In this document: positions 43,615-52,005 of the stretch, piece by piece
How positions within the stretch are numbered: the stretch's first letter is position 1
Layout of the letters: each line of letters starts with the position of its first letter
Assembly (NCBI GenBank): GCA_025357635.1
Contig: JANXOV010000066.1
Location: 1-52,005, forward strand
DNA length: 52,005 nucleotides
Origin: Pseudomonadota bacterium
GTDB lineage: Bacteria > Pseudomonadota > Gammaproteobacteria > Steroidobacterales > Steroidobacteraceae
Reading direction: 5' to 3'
Notes under the pieces: model-generated
Databases searched by the model: none
What the model saw: only the letters and a program-made list of their open reading frames with translations
Told to the model about the DNA's origin: nothing
Position numbers and translations under genes: made by a program

Positions 43615-44565
43615 ATGTCCGCACCCGTCGCGCTCGTCTGTGGAAAAGACATTGCCCGCTATGGCTTCGCCAACGGGCATCCGTTCGGGCCTGACCGGCA
43701 TGATCACTTCGTCAATGAGTTGCAGCAGGAAGGCTTGAGCGAGCGCGTCACGCATCTGGCGCCGCGCGCCGCCACCGCGGAAGAGTTGCTGAGCTTTCAT
43801 ACCCCGCAGTATCTGGATCTGGTCGCACGTAAATCCGTGACCGGGGAGGGTTATCTGGATGGCGGGGACACACCGGCGTTTCGCGGTGTCTTCGATGCTG
43901 CCAGTTCCGTCGTCGGCGCCACTCTGGTGGCCGTGGAGGCGATCATGCGCGGCGACCAGCGGCGCGCATTCGTCCCCATCGCCGGTTTGCACCACGCCGG
44001 CCGCGACAACGCCGCCGGCTTTTGCGTGTTCAACGATTGCGGCGTGGCCATCGAACTGCTGCGCTCCCGTTATGGATTGCGCCGCATCGCGTATGTGGAC
44101 ATCGATGCGCATCATGGCGATGGGGTGTTCTATGCGTTCGAAAGCGACCCCGACGTTTCATTTGCCGACATTCATGAAGACGGGCGCTCGCTGTATCCCG
44201 GCACCGGCGCGGCCGAGGAGACCGGCAAGGGCGCCGCCGCCGGCACCAAATTGAACCTGCCGCTTCCCGCCGGCGCGGGGGATACGGAGTTTTACGCGGC
44301 CTGGCAACGCATCGAGAGCTATTTGCAGGAATTTCCGGCGGATTTCATCATTTTACAATGTGGCGCCGACAGCCTGGCCGGGGACCCGATCACGCATCTG
44401 CAATTCTCCGAAGAGGCGCACGCTCACGCTGCGGCGCGCCTGTGCGCCATTGCCGATGCCCAGGGCCACGGCCGCGTGCTCGGTCTTGGGGGAGGCGGTT
44501 ACAATCGCCGCAATCTGGCGCGGGCCTGGACCCGGGTGGTGCGCTCTTTTCTCGACGCCGGCTGA
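43615..44565 (+). CDS. Histone deacetylase/acetoin-utilisation (AcuC-like) family protein
   Basis: A 316-residue zinc deacylase from the ATG at 43615. It has [25 protein letters not shown] (catalytic His pair), [16 protein letters not shown] (zinc ligands Asp/His) and [11 protein letters not shown], then the GLGGGGYN turn, all as in class I-type bacterial deacetylases. Substrates may be acetylated proteins such as acetyl-CoA synthetase or acetylpolyamines. It stands between ettA (divergent) and glyA (99 bases downstream); no acetoin gene is near. Confidence 0.88.
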   Translation: MSAPVALVCGKDIARYGFANGHPFGPDRHDHFVNELQQEGLSERVTHLAPRAATAEELLSFHTPQYLDLVARKSVTGEGYLDGGDTPAFRGVFDAASSVVGATLVAVEAIMRGDQRRAFVPIAGLHHAGRDNAAGFCVFNDCGVAIELLRSRYGLRRIAYVDIDAHHGDGVFYAFESDPDVSFADIHEDGRSLYPGTGAAEETGKGAAAGTKLNLPLPAGAGDTEFYAAWQRIESYLQEFPADFIILQCGADSLAGDPITHLQFSEEAHAHAAARLCAIADAQGHGRVLGLGGGGYNRRNLARAWTRVVRSFLDAG

Positions 44566-44625
44566 ATGCCGCCGCGCACTCCGGTGCGGGGCGGGTCCGG
44601 CGACCCGTACGCGGCGCGTTTGGGC

Positions 44626-44631
44626 TACAAT
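44626..44631 (+). promoter_or_regulatory. Possible -10 box (TACAAT) for glyA
   Basis: TACAAT lies 33 bases before the glyA ATG in the 98-base gap; CGGAG before the ATG is the ribosome site. The -35 region at 44603-44608 is poor, so this is only a weak call. Confidence 0.3.
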
Positions 44632-44663
44632 TTAACCCTTTGCCCACTCGCGGAGATTTGCTC

Positions 44664-45917
<1,254 letters not shown>

Positions 45918-45971
45918 GGGCATGCTGAGCGCGCGCCGCAGATGCGCGTGCATGCACCTTGAGGCTTCGCT

Positions 45972-46454
45972 ATGCATTGCCCCTTTTGCAATCATGCCGA
46001 CACCAAGGTGATCGATTCGCGGCTGGCCGGCGAGGGCCGCCAGATCCGGCGGCGGCGCGAGTGCCTGCAATGCGCCGAGCGCTTCACCACCTTCGAAGTG
46101 GCCGAACTGCTGCTGCCCGCCGTGGTCAAGAGCGATCAAAGCCGCGAACCTTTCGACGAACACAAACTGCGCTTGGGACTGCAAAAGGCGTTGGAGAAGC
46201 GGCCCGTCAGCAGCGAGGCCATCGAGCAGGCCGTGGCGCGGATCTGTCACCACCTGCGCAGTCTCGGCGAGCGCGAAGTGTCCTCGCGTATGGTGGGCGA
46301 GATGGTCATGGACGAATTGCGGCACCTGGATGAAGTGGGCTATGTGCGCTTTGCATCCGTGTATCGCAGTTTTCAGGATGTCGAGGCTTTTCGAACCGAG
46401 ATCGATCAGCTGCGCATCAGCGCCGCCGCCGCGAGCCCAGCAAGGCGCAGCTGA
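45972..46454 (+). CDS. nrdR: NrdR transcriptional repressor of ribonucleotide reductases
   Basis: A 160-residue regulator with the N-terminal zinc ribbon ([32 protein letters not shown]) and an ATP-cone domain. The ATP-cone senses dATP/ATP and the protein binds NrdR boxes ahead of nrd genes. It lies 54 bases after glyA and before ribD, the usual proteobacterial arrangement. Length is normal. Confidence 0.96.
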   Translation: MHCPFCNHADTKVIDSRLAGEGRQIRRRRECLQCAERFTTFEVAELLLPAVVKSDQSREPFDEHKLRLGLQKALEKRPVSSEAIEQAVARICHHLRSLGEREVSSRMVGEMVMDELRHLDEVGYVRFASVYRSFQDVEAFRTEIDQLRISAAAASPARRS

Positions 46455-46491
46455 CCCTGCTGCCGGGAGACTCGAAGGACGAGATCAAAAA

Positions 46492-47583
46492 ATGAGCGCA
46501 AGTGAGGCGGAACTGGATGTGCTGCATCTTGCGCGCGCGTTGCAATTGGCCGAACGGGGTCTTTACACAACCGATCCGAATCCTCGCGTCGGCTGCGTGC
46601 TGGCCAAGGGCGAGCGCATCGTGGGCGAGGGCTGGCACGAGCGGGCGGGTGGTTCGCATGCGGAAGTCCATGCGCTGCGTGCCGCCGGCGCGCAGGCGGC
46701 CGGCGCGAGCGCTTATGTCACGCTGGAACCCTGCAGCCACGTCGGGCGCACCCCGCCATGCGCCGAGGCGTTGATCGCCGCCGGCGTTACCCGGGTCGTT
46801 GCCTGCACCGCCGATCCCAGCCCCAAAGTGGCGGGCGCGGGTTTTGCGCGCCTGCGCGCCGCCGGCATCCAAGTGAGCACGGGTTTTCTCGAGCGCGAGG
46901 CGCGTGACTTGAACCCGGGCTTTTTCTCCCGCTTCGAAAGGCACAGGCCGTTCGTGCGATTGAAACTGGCGATGAGCGTGGACGGCAGAACGGCCTTGCG
47001 CGACGGGCAGAGTCAATGGATCACCGGCGAAGCGGCGCGCCTGGACGTGCAGCGTTTTCGCGCCCGCAGTTCCGCGATCCTCACTGGCGCAGGCACTGTG
47101 CGGGCCGATGATCCGCAGCTGAATGTCCGACTGAACTACGGCGCATGGGTGCGTCAGCCACTGCGGGTTGTGCTGGACGCGCAGCTGTCGCTCGCTCCCG
47201 CCTCCAGGGTGTTTGCCGGCGGGGATGCGCTGGTGTTCGCCGCCGCCGATGCGGCGGCGGCGAATTTTCCGGCGGCGGTCGAGCGCGTCGCCGGCACCGG
47301 CGGGCAACTGGACTTGCCGGCGGTTCTGAGTGCGCTCGCTGCGCGCGGCATCAACGAACTGCTGGTGGAGTGCGGGCCGCGGCTGGCAGCCTCGTTTTTG
47401 CGGCAGGGCCTGGTGGATCAGTGGATAATCTACATGGCGCCGGTGGTATTCGGAGCCGATGCAAGGGCGTTGACGGCGATGCAGGGTTTGACTTCGATCC
47501 TCGATGCTCCCCGATTCCACTTTGCAGACGTTTGCACCGTCGGCGAGGATCTGCGTTTGATTCTGCAACCAAAGCAAGCATAG
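46492..47583 (+). CDS. ribD: Bifunctional riboflavin deaminase/reductase
   Basis: A 363-residue enzyme from the ATG at 46492. The N-terminal deaminase has TDPNPRVGCVLAKG, the zinc motif HAEVHAL and LEPCSHVGRTPPCAEAL. The C-terminal reductase (from about residue 150) has VRLKLAMSVDGRTA and ECGPRLAASFLRQGLVD. It deaminates and then reduces the pyrimidine intermediate of riboflavin synthesis. It lies 37 bases after nrdR; riboflavin synthase follows 2 bases later. Confidence 0.95.
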   Translation: MSASEAELDVLHLARALQLAERGLYTTDPNPRVGCVLAKGERIVGEGWHERAGGSHAEVHALRAAGAQAAGASAYVTLEPCSHVGRTPPCAEALIAAGVTRVVACTADPSPKVAGAGFARLRAAGIQVSTGFLEREARDLNPGFFSRFERHRPFVRLKLAMSVDGRTALRDGQSQWITGEAARLDVQRFRARSSAILTGAGTVRADDPQLNVRLNYGAWVRQPLRVVLDAQLSLAPASRVFAGGDALVFAAADAAAANFPAAVERVAGTGGQLDLPAVLSALAARGINELLVECGPRLAASFLRQGLVDQWIIYMAPVVFGADARALTAMQGLTSILDAPRFHFADVCTVGEDLRLILQPKQA

Positions 47584-47585
47584 CC

Positions 47586-48179
47586 ATGTTTACCGGCATC
47601 ATTCAGGGCTTGGGCCGCATCGAGGCCATCGAGGAGCGCGGAGGCGACCGCCTGCTGCGTGTTCACGCGCAGGGCCTGGATCTGTCGCGCGCCGCCGTCG
47701 GCGACAGCATCAGTGTGCAGGGTGTTTGTCTGACCGCGACCCGCATCGAGGGCGAACGCTTCGATGCCGACGTGTCGCGCGAAACCCTGGATAAGACCAC
47801 GCTGAAGGAAGTTCGCGCCGGCGATCGCGTGAATCTGGAGCCGGCGCTGCGCGCCGGCGATCCGTTGGGCGGACATCTGGTGAGCGGTCACGTGGATGCG
47901 GTGGGACGGCTCACCGCATTGCGCGAAGACGCCCGCTCCTGGCGGATGGAATTCGAAGTGCCTGACGAACTGGCGCGCTTCGTGGCGCCGAAGGGCTCGA
48001 TTTGCCTGGATGGCGTCAGCCTGACAGTGAACGCGGTGCACGGCGCACGCTTCGACGTGAACATCATTCCGCACACGTTCAGCGTGACCTCGCTGGGTGC
48101 GCGGCGCGCCGGCGATGAAGTCAATGTGGAAATCGACCTGATCGCGCGCTACCTTGACCGGCTGATTTCAAAAACCTGA
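47586..48179 (+). CDS. ribE: Riboflavin synthase alpha chain
   Basis: A 197-residue protein with the duplicated lumazine-binding fold. The N-terminal barrel starts MFTGIIQGLGRI and has VGDSISVQGVCLTATRI; the second barrel has HLVSGHVDAVGRL and GSICLDGVSLTVNAV. It dismutates two molecules of 6,7-dimethyl-8-ribityllumazine to riboflavin. It lies 2 bases after ribD and 19 before ribBA, in the same operon. Confidence 0.95.
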   Translation: MFTGIIQGLGRIEAIEERGGDRLLRVHAQGLDLSRAAVGDSISVQGVCLTATRIEGERFDADVSRETLDKTTLKEVRAGDRVNLEPALRAGDPLGGHLVSGHVDAVGRLTALREDARSWRMEFEVPDELARFVAPKGSICLDGVSLTVNAVHGARFDVNIIPHTFSVTSLGARRAGDEVNVEIDLIARYLDRLISKT

Positions 48180-48198
48180 TTACGAGAAGACAAAGCCT

Positions 48199-49314
48199 AT
48201 GCCCGGTTTCAATACCATCGACGAAATCCTCGAGGACCTGCGCCAGGGCAAGATGGCGGTGATCATGGACGACGAGGATCGCGAAAACGAAGGCGATCTG
48301 ATCATGGCGGCAAGCTGCGTGAGGCCAGAGGACATCAACTTCATGGCGCGCTACGGGCGCGGGCTGATTTGTCTCACCTTGACCAAGGAGCGCTGCAGGC
48401 AGTTGCGCCTGCCGCTGATGGTGAGCGAGACCGACGGGTTTCACGCCACCAATTTTACCGTGTCCATCGAAGCAGCCGAGGGCGTCACGACCGGCATTTC
48501 GGCTTACGACCGTGCGCATACCGTGCGCACGGCCGTGGCGCCGGGCGTCACGCCTGAACATCTGCGCCAGCCGGGCCATATTTTTCCGCTGATGGCGCAG
48601 CCCGGCGGCGTGCTGACCCGCGCAGGCCACACCGAGGCCGGCTGCGATCTGGCGCGGCTGGCCGGATTTGAACCCGCGGCCGTGATCGTGGAAATACTCA
48701 ACGATGATGGCTCGATGGCGCGGCGCGCGGATCTGCAGTCCTTCGCCCGGCAGCATGGCCTGAAGATCGGCACCATTGCCGATCTGATCCGCTACCGCTT
48801 GAAGAACGAGCGAACCGTCGAACGAATCTACGACGGTTCGGTGGACACCGAGTTTGGCGCATTCCGGCTGTGCTGCTATGAGGATCACGTGCATCGCCAT
48901 GTTCACATCGTGCTGGTCAAGGGCGATCTGAATTCCGAGGTGCCTCCGCTGGTGCGGGTGCACCTGAAGGATACCTTTCGCGATCTCGTGGGCGTGCAAA
49001 GCGAAAGCCTCGGCTGGCCGCTGCGCTCGGCCATCGCGCGCGTGGCGCGCGAGCCTTCCGGCGTGGTGGTGATCCTGCAGCCGGAGGAAAACCCGCGCGA
49101 TCTGATGGAGGCGGTCCGTCAGCTGCATGCCAAACCTGCGCACGCGGCACAGGAGGGCGCAACCGTCGTGCGGACCTACGGCATCGGCGCGCAGATTCTC
49201 AAGGATCTGGGGCTCACGCGCATGCGCGTGCTCAGTGCGCCGAAGCAATTGCAGGGACTGTCGGCTTTCGATCTGGAAGTCTGTGACTACGTCGACGGCA
49301 GCGACGGTCTATAA
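48199..49314 (+). CDS. ribBA: 3,4-dihydroxy-2-butanone-4-phosphate synthase with degenerate GTP cyclohydrolase II domain
   Basis: A 371-residue RibBA-type fusion. The first 200 residues are a complete DHBP synthase ([36 protein letters not shown]). The second domain (about 205-370) keeps the fold ([27 protein letters not shown]) but lacks the three zinc cysteines of cyclohydrolase II; that stretch reads [17 protein letters not shown]. It should therefore make only the butanone phosphate, as in the RibBX-type proteins known from many proteobacteria. A separate ribA would be needed elsewhere. Confidence 0.9.
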   Translation: MPGFNTIDEILEDLRQGKMAVIMDDEDRENEGDLIMAASCVRPEDINFMARYGRGLICLTLTKERCRQLRLPLMVSETDGFHATNFTVSIEAAEGVTTGISAYDRAHTVRTAVAPGVTPEHLRQPGHIFPLMAQPGGVLTRAGHTEAGCDLARLAGFEPAAVIVEILNDDGSMARRADLQSFARQHGLKIGTIADLIRYRLKNERTVERIYDGSVDTEFGAFRLCCYEDHVHRHVHIVLVKGDLNSEVPPLVRVHLKDTFRDLVGVQSESLGWPLRSAIARVAREPSGVVVILQPEENPRDLMEAVRQLHAKPAHAAQEGATVVRTYGIGAQILKDLGLTRMRVLSAPKQLQGLSAFDLEVCDYVDGSDGL

Positions 49315-49322
49315 TTGAAGCC

Positions 49323-49820
49323 ATGTCCAAACATTCAAGCGTGGCTGCCGGTCGGCAGCAGGCATTGCAGGGCGAGCGCCAGGCGCAAGGGATGCGCATC
49401 GCCATCATCGCCGGCCGGTTCAACGAATTCATCGTCGAAGCGCTGCTGAGCGGCGCCGTCGACCTGCTGGAGCAGCATGGCGCGGACCGCGGTGCCGTCA
49501 AGGTGCTGCACGTGCCCGGCGCGTTTGAACTGCCCTTGGTCGCACAAAAGCTCGCCGCATCCGGCCGCTTCGATGCGGTGATCGCGCTCGGCGCGGTGAT
49601 CCGCGGCGATACGCCGCACTTCGAATTCGTCGCCGGAGAGTGCGCTGCGGGACTGTCGCGCGTGGCGCTGGACACCGGCGTGCCGGTGATTTTTGGCGTG
49701 CTGACGACTGACACGATCGAGCAGGCCAGCGATCGCGCCGGCGGCAAGCACGGTAACAAAGGCGCGGAGGCGGCGCTGACCGCAATTGAGATGGTGCGAT
49801 TGTTGCGCGACGCGTCATGA
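49323..49820 (+). CDS. ribH: 6,7-dimethyl-8-ribityllumazine synthase
   Basis: A 165-residue lumazine synthase with [43 protein letters not shown] and [17 protein letters not shown]. It condenses the butanone phosphate with the ribityl pyrimidine, usually in a 60-mer or decamer. It follows ribBA by 8 bases and overlaps nusB by 4 bases (ATGA). Confidence 0.95.
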   Translation: MSKHSSVAAGRQQALQGERQAQGMRIAIIAGRFNEFIVEALLSGAVDLLEQHGADRGAVKVLHVPGAFELPLVAQKLAASGRFDAVIALGAVIRGDTPHFEFVAGECAAGLSRVALDTGVPVIFGVLTTDTIEQASDRAGGKHGNKGAEAALTAIEMVRLLRDAS

Positions 49821-50254
49821 GCTCGCATCCCGAAAAGCGCGCGCGCAGCCTGGCGCGGCGCCTGGCGCTCCAGGCCATGTATCAGATTCAGATCAATCCG
49901 CGCACCTGGCAGGACACGCATCAGCAATTCGACGCCGACCCAGAAGCCGAGCGCGTCGATCGCGATTATTTTCGCGCGCTGATCACGGCCATTGCGCCCA
50001 ATCGCGAGGCGCTGGATGTGCAGTTGGCGCAATTCGGCCAGATACCGCCGGGCGAGCTGGATCCTGTCGAACATGCGGCGCTGTGGCTGGGGCTGCATGA
50101 ACTGCAGGAGTATCCGGATCTGCCGTATCGCGTGGTCCTGGCTGAAGCGGTGCAGCTCGCCAGGCAGTTTGGCGGCACCGACGGGCACAAATACGTGAAT
50201 GCGGTTCTGGATCGCGCCGCCCGTGAAATCCGCGCGGACGAATACGGCCTCTGA
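49817..50254 (+). CDS. nusB: Transcription antitermination protein NusB
   Basis: A 145-residue all-helical protein with [16 protein letters not shown] at the N terminus and [35 protein letters not shown], the signature of NusB. It binds boxA RNA with NusE in rRNA antitermination. It is translationally coupled to ribH by an ATGA overlap, the conserved rib-nus order of proteobacteria. Confidence 0.95.
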   Translation: MSSHPEKRARSLARRLALQAMYQIQINPRTWQDTHQQFDADPEAERVDRDYFRALITAIAPNREALDVQLAQFGQIPPGELDPVEHAALWLGLHELQEYPDLPYRVVLAEAVQLARQFGGTDGHKYVNAVLDRAAREIRADEYGL

Positions 50255-50282
50255 AGTCTGTGCGCATGATCGGCCCGCGCAA

Positions 50283-51272
50283 ATGAGCCTGAGCGAGTTT
50301 GAGATCATCCAGCGCTTCTTCACGCGCTCCGGAGGCAGGACTGCGCTGCAATCCGGCACGCGTCTGGGTGTGGGCGATGACGCTGCGCTGCTGGCCGTGC
50401 CGCCGGGTTGCGAGCTGGTGGCCGCCATTGACACCCTTGTTGCGGCACATCACTTTTTGCCCGATGCCGCACCGCGCGCCATCGGGCACCGGGCGCTGGC
50501 GGTGAACCTGAGCGATCTGGCGGCCATGGGCGCAACGCCGGCCTGGGCGCTGCTGGCGCTTACCTTGCCGCAGGCGGATGAAGCGTGGCTGAGCGAATTC
50601 TCCACAGGATGGTTCGAACTGGCCGATTGCCATGGCGTGGATCTTGTGGGCGGCGACACCACGCGCGGACCGCTGACCATCAGCGTGCAGATTCTCGGCA
50701 CTGTCGAACAGGGCACGGCCCTGCGCCGCTCGGGCGGGCGGGCAGGGGATTGCATCGTGGTGACCGGCAACCTGGGCGATGCCGGCGCCGGCCTTGCGAT
50801 CGCGCGCGGCGCACACGGGCATGCCATTGCCACGGCCAGTCTGGCGGCCATCGACGAGCTGCGTTCGCGCTTCGAGTATCCCGTCCCGCGGGTCGGGTTT
50901 GGGCGAGCCGCACGGGGCATTGCCAGCGCTGCCATGGACCTGTCTGACGGGCTCGCGGGCGATCTGCCCAAGCTGGCGCAGGCCAGCGGCTTGGCCGCCC
51001 ACATCGAGGTGGAGCGGCTGCCACTGTCCGCGGCCCTGTTGAGCTTCGCCTCGCTGCCGCAAGCCCGCGAATGGGCCTTGAGCGCCGGCGATGACTACGA
51101 ATTGCTGATGACCGTGCCGCGGTCGCGTTATCAACAGCTGCACGATCTGGCGGCCGGTTTCGGCCTGCGCCTCACCCGGATCGGTGAGCTGCGGGCGGGC
51201 GGCGGTGTGACCTGGTCGATGGATGGCGCAGACATCCGCGTCGCGGCGGCGGGATTCGATCACTTTCGCTGA
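50283..51272 (+). CDS. thiL: Thiamine-monophosphate kinase
   Basis: A 329-residue kinase from the ATG at 50283. It has SEFEIIQRFF, VGDDAALL, AVNLSDLAAMGATP, LVGGDTTRG, the glycine-rich VTGNLGDAGAGL, and SAAMDLSDGLAGDL. It phosphorylates thiamine monophosphate to the diphosphate cofactor, which the IorAB-like enzyme in the same window needs. It lies 28 bases after nusB and closes the operon. Confidence 0.95.
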   Translation: MSLSEFEIIQRFFTRSGGRTALQSGTRLGVGDDAALLAVPPGCELVAAIDTLVAAHHFLPDAAPRAIGHRALAVNLSDLAAMGATPAWALLALTLPQADEAWLSEFSTGWFELADCHGVDLVGGDTTRGPLTISVQILGTVEQGTALRRSGGRAGDCIVVTGNLGDAGAGLAIARGAHGHAIATASLAAIDELRSRFEYPVPRVGFGRAARGIASAAMDLSDGLAGDLPKLAQASGLAAHIEVERLPLSAALLSFASLPQAREWALSAGDDYELLMTVPRSRYQQLHDLAAGFGLRLTRIGELRAGGGVTWSMDGADIRVAAAGFDHFR

Positions 51273-51383
51273 CGCTGCGGAACCAAGTCACAGTCTGCCC
51301 CCGGCAGAGTTAAGTATGCTGCCCGGCACGTTCAATCCCAACAGATCATCCGGCGCGCAACTATCGTGACCAACCTTCGATCC

Positions 51384-52005
51384 ATGAATTCCCCGAAAGC
51401 CGGCGTGCCGCGCCCTGCGACGCCGGAGAAGATCGGCAAGTACGCGATCATCAATGAAGTTGGCCGCGGCAGCACCGGCATCGTGTATCTGTCGCACGAC
51501 CCCTACTACGGACGCGACGTGGCCATCAAGGTCTACAACGTCGATGCCAGCGGCGATGAGGACCGCCGGCGTATCGCGCGCAAGATGTTCCTGTCCGAGG
51601 CGCACATGGTCGGCATGCTGCAGCATCCGAACATCCTGCCGATCTACGACGCGGGCGAGGAAAACGGCCGCTGCTATATCGTCACCGAGCACGTGCACGG
51701 CGCGCGTACGCTGGCGGCCTATTGCCGCCCGGACAATCTGCTGCGCGTCGATGACGTGGTGGAACTGGTATTCAAGGCCGCGCGCGCGCTGCACTATGCA
51801 CATTCGCGCGGCGTCATCCACCGCGACATCAAGCCCAGCAACATCATGCTCACGCTCGACAGCGATGTGCGCATCATCGACTTCGGCATTGCATTGGTCG
51901 CGGACTCCGAGATCTCGCGCATCGAAGGCATCGCCGGCAGCCCCTCCTACATGTCGCCTGAGCAGGTGCAGTCGATCGAACTCACCAATCGCTCGGATCT
52001 GTATT
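51384..52005 (+). CDS. Ser/Thr protein kinase, 5' part (runs off window)
   Basis: Translated directly from the sequence. The first ATG is at 51384, with an in-frame GTG at 51366 as an alternative; the frame is open to the right edge (about 207 residues visible). It is a Hanks-type kinase: glycine loop GRGSTGIVY, lysine in VAIKVYN, catalytic loop HRDIKPSN, DFGIAL, and the activation-segment end SPSYMSPEQ. All key residues are present, so it should be active. The C-terminal part, possibly membrane or sensor domains, is outside. No strong ribosome site is seen. The 111-base gap after thiL suggests a separate transcript. A link with the FHA protein at 35513 is possible but unproven. Confidence 0.88.
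   Translation, partial: MNSPKAGVPRPATPEKIGKYAIINEVGRGSTGIVYLSHDPYYGRDVAIKVYNVDASGDEDRRRIARKMFLSEAHMVGMLQHPNILPIYDAGEENGRCYIVTEHVHGARTLAAYCRPDNLLRVDDVVELVFKAARALHYAHSRGVIHRDIKPSNIMLTLDSDVRIIDFGIALVADSEISRIEGIAGSPSYMSPEQVQSIELTNRSDLY

Noticed and set aside
45918-46491. Possible FMN riboswitch ahead of the riboflavin genes
   Set aside because: The gaps around nrdR and before ribD are 54 and 37 bases, too short for the aptamer, and no RFN-type conserved stems are visible; the ribBA leader gap is only 19 bases.

Overview
The window is high-GC DNA from a free-living proteobacterium, most probably a gammaproteobacterium. The evidence is the gene order nrdR-ribD-ribE-ribBA-ribH-nusB-thiL, a single-chain PurL of about 1,300 residues behind a DUF1820 gene, an EttA-type ABC-F protein, and a RibBA whose second domain has lost its zinc cysteines. 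The many aromatic-catabolism genes and lipoproteins suggest an environmental group such as Steroidobacterales, Nevskiales or Xanthomonadales relatives; that placement is inference. I saw no insertion sequence, CRISPR array, tRNA, rRNA or phage gene, and no gene-free stretch longer than about 200 bases.

Layout. 1-5,713: the 3' end of an MHS-type transporter, an exported methyltransferase-like protein, a lipoprotein metalloprotease, a small lipoprotein and an exported M19 dipeptidase. 5,882-18,597: the most interesting region, an aromatic-degradation island. It holds a cyclase-family (isatin hydrolase/kynurenine formamidase-like) hydrolase, a MarR regulator, an IorA/IorB-like 2-oxoacid oxidoreductase, a fused anthraniloyl-CoA monooxygenase/reductase-like protein, an SDR, a second MarR, a crotonase-fold protein lacking the usual hydratase glutamates, an acyl-CoA dehydrogenase, a Rid-family protein lacking the usual arginine, and an Old-Yellow-Enzyme-type oxidoreductase. 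My reading is isatin -> isatinate (2-aminophenylglyoxylate) -> 2-aminobenzoyl-CoA, with no CoA ligase needed -> dearomatised 2-amino-5-oxocyclohexenyl-CoA -> deamination by the Rid protein -> ring opening by the crotonase -> beta-oxidation.

18,642-19,617: a probable toxin-antitoxin pair (AbrB-type antitoxin plus nucleotidyltransferase) with a striking operator. 19,623-23,366: a leftward operon of a bufferin-like (DUF2282/BufA1) small lipoprotein, a ferritin-like protein, a KAS III-like ketosynthase and a two-gene ABC exporter, of unknown joint function. 23,470-26,335: an aromatic-acid MFS transporter, a CsrA paralogue and a family III CoA-transferase. 26,535-30,850: a large lipoprotein, an HSL-type esterase and a DadA-type dehydrogenase. 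30,931-33,492: arginase and ornithine cyclodeaminase (arginine to proline) with a divergent Lrp/AsnC regulator. 33,585-36,817: an exported unknown protein, a DsbA-fold isomerase and a TagH-like FHA protein.

36,903-52,005 is mainly housekeeping: DUF1820, purL, a zinc-ribbon protein, ettA, a deacetylase-like protein, glyA, nrdR, the riboflavin genes, nusB, thiL, and the start of a Ser/Thr protein kinase cut by the right edge. All functional statements rest on motif recognition by eye; no database search was run.
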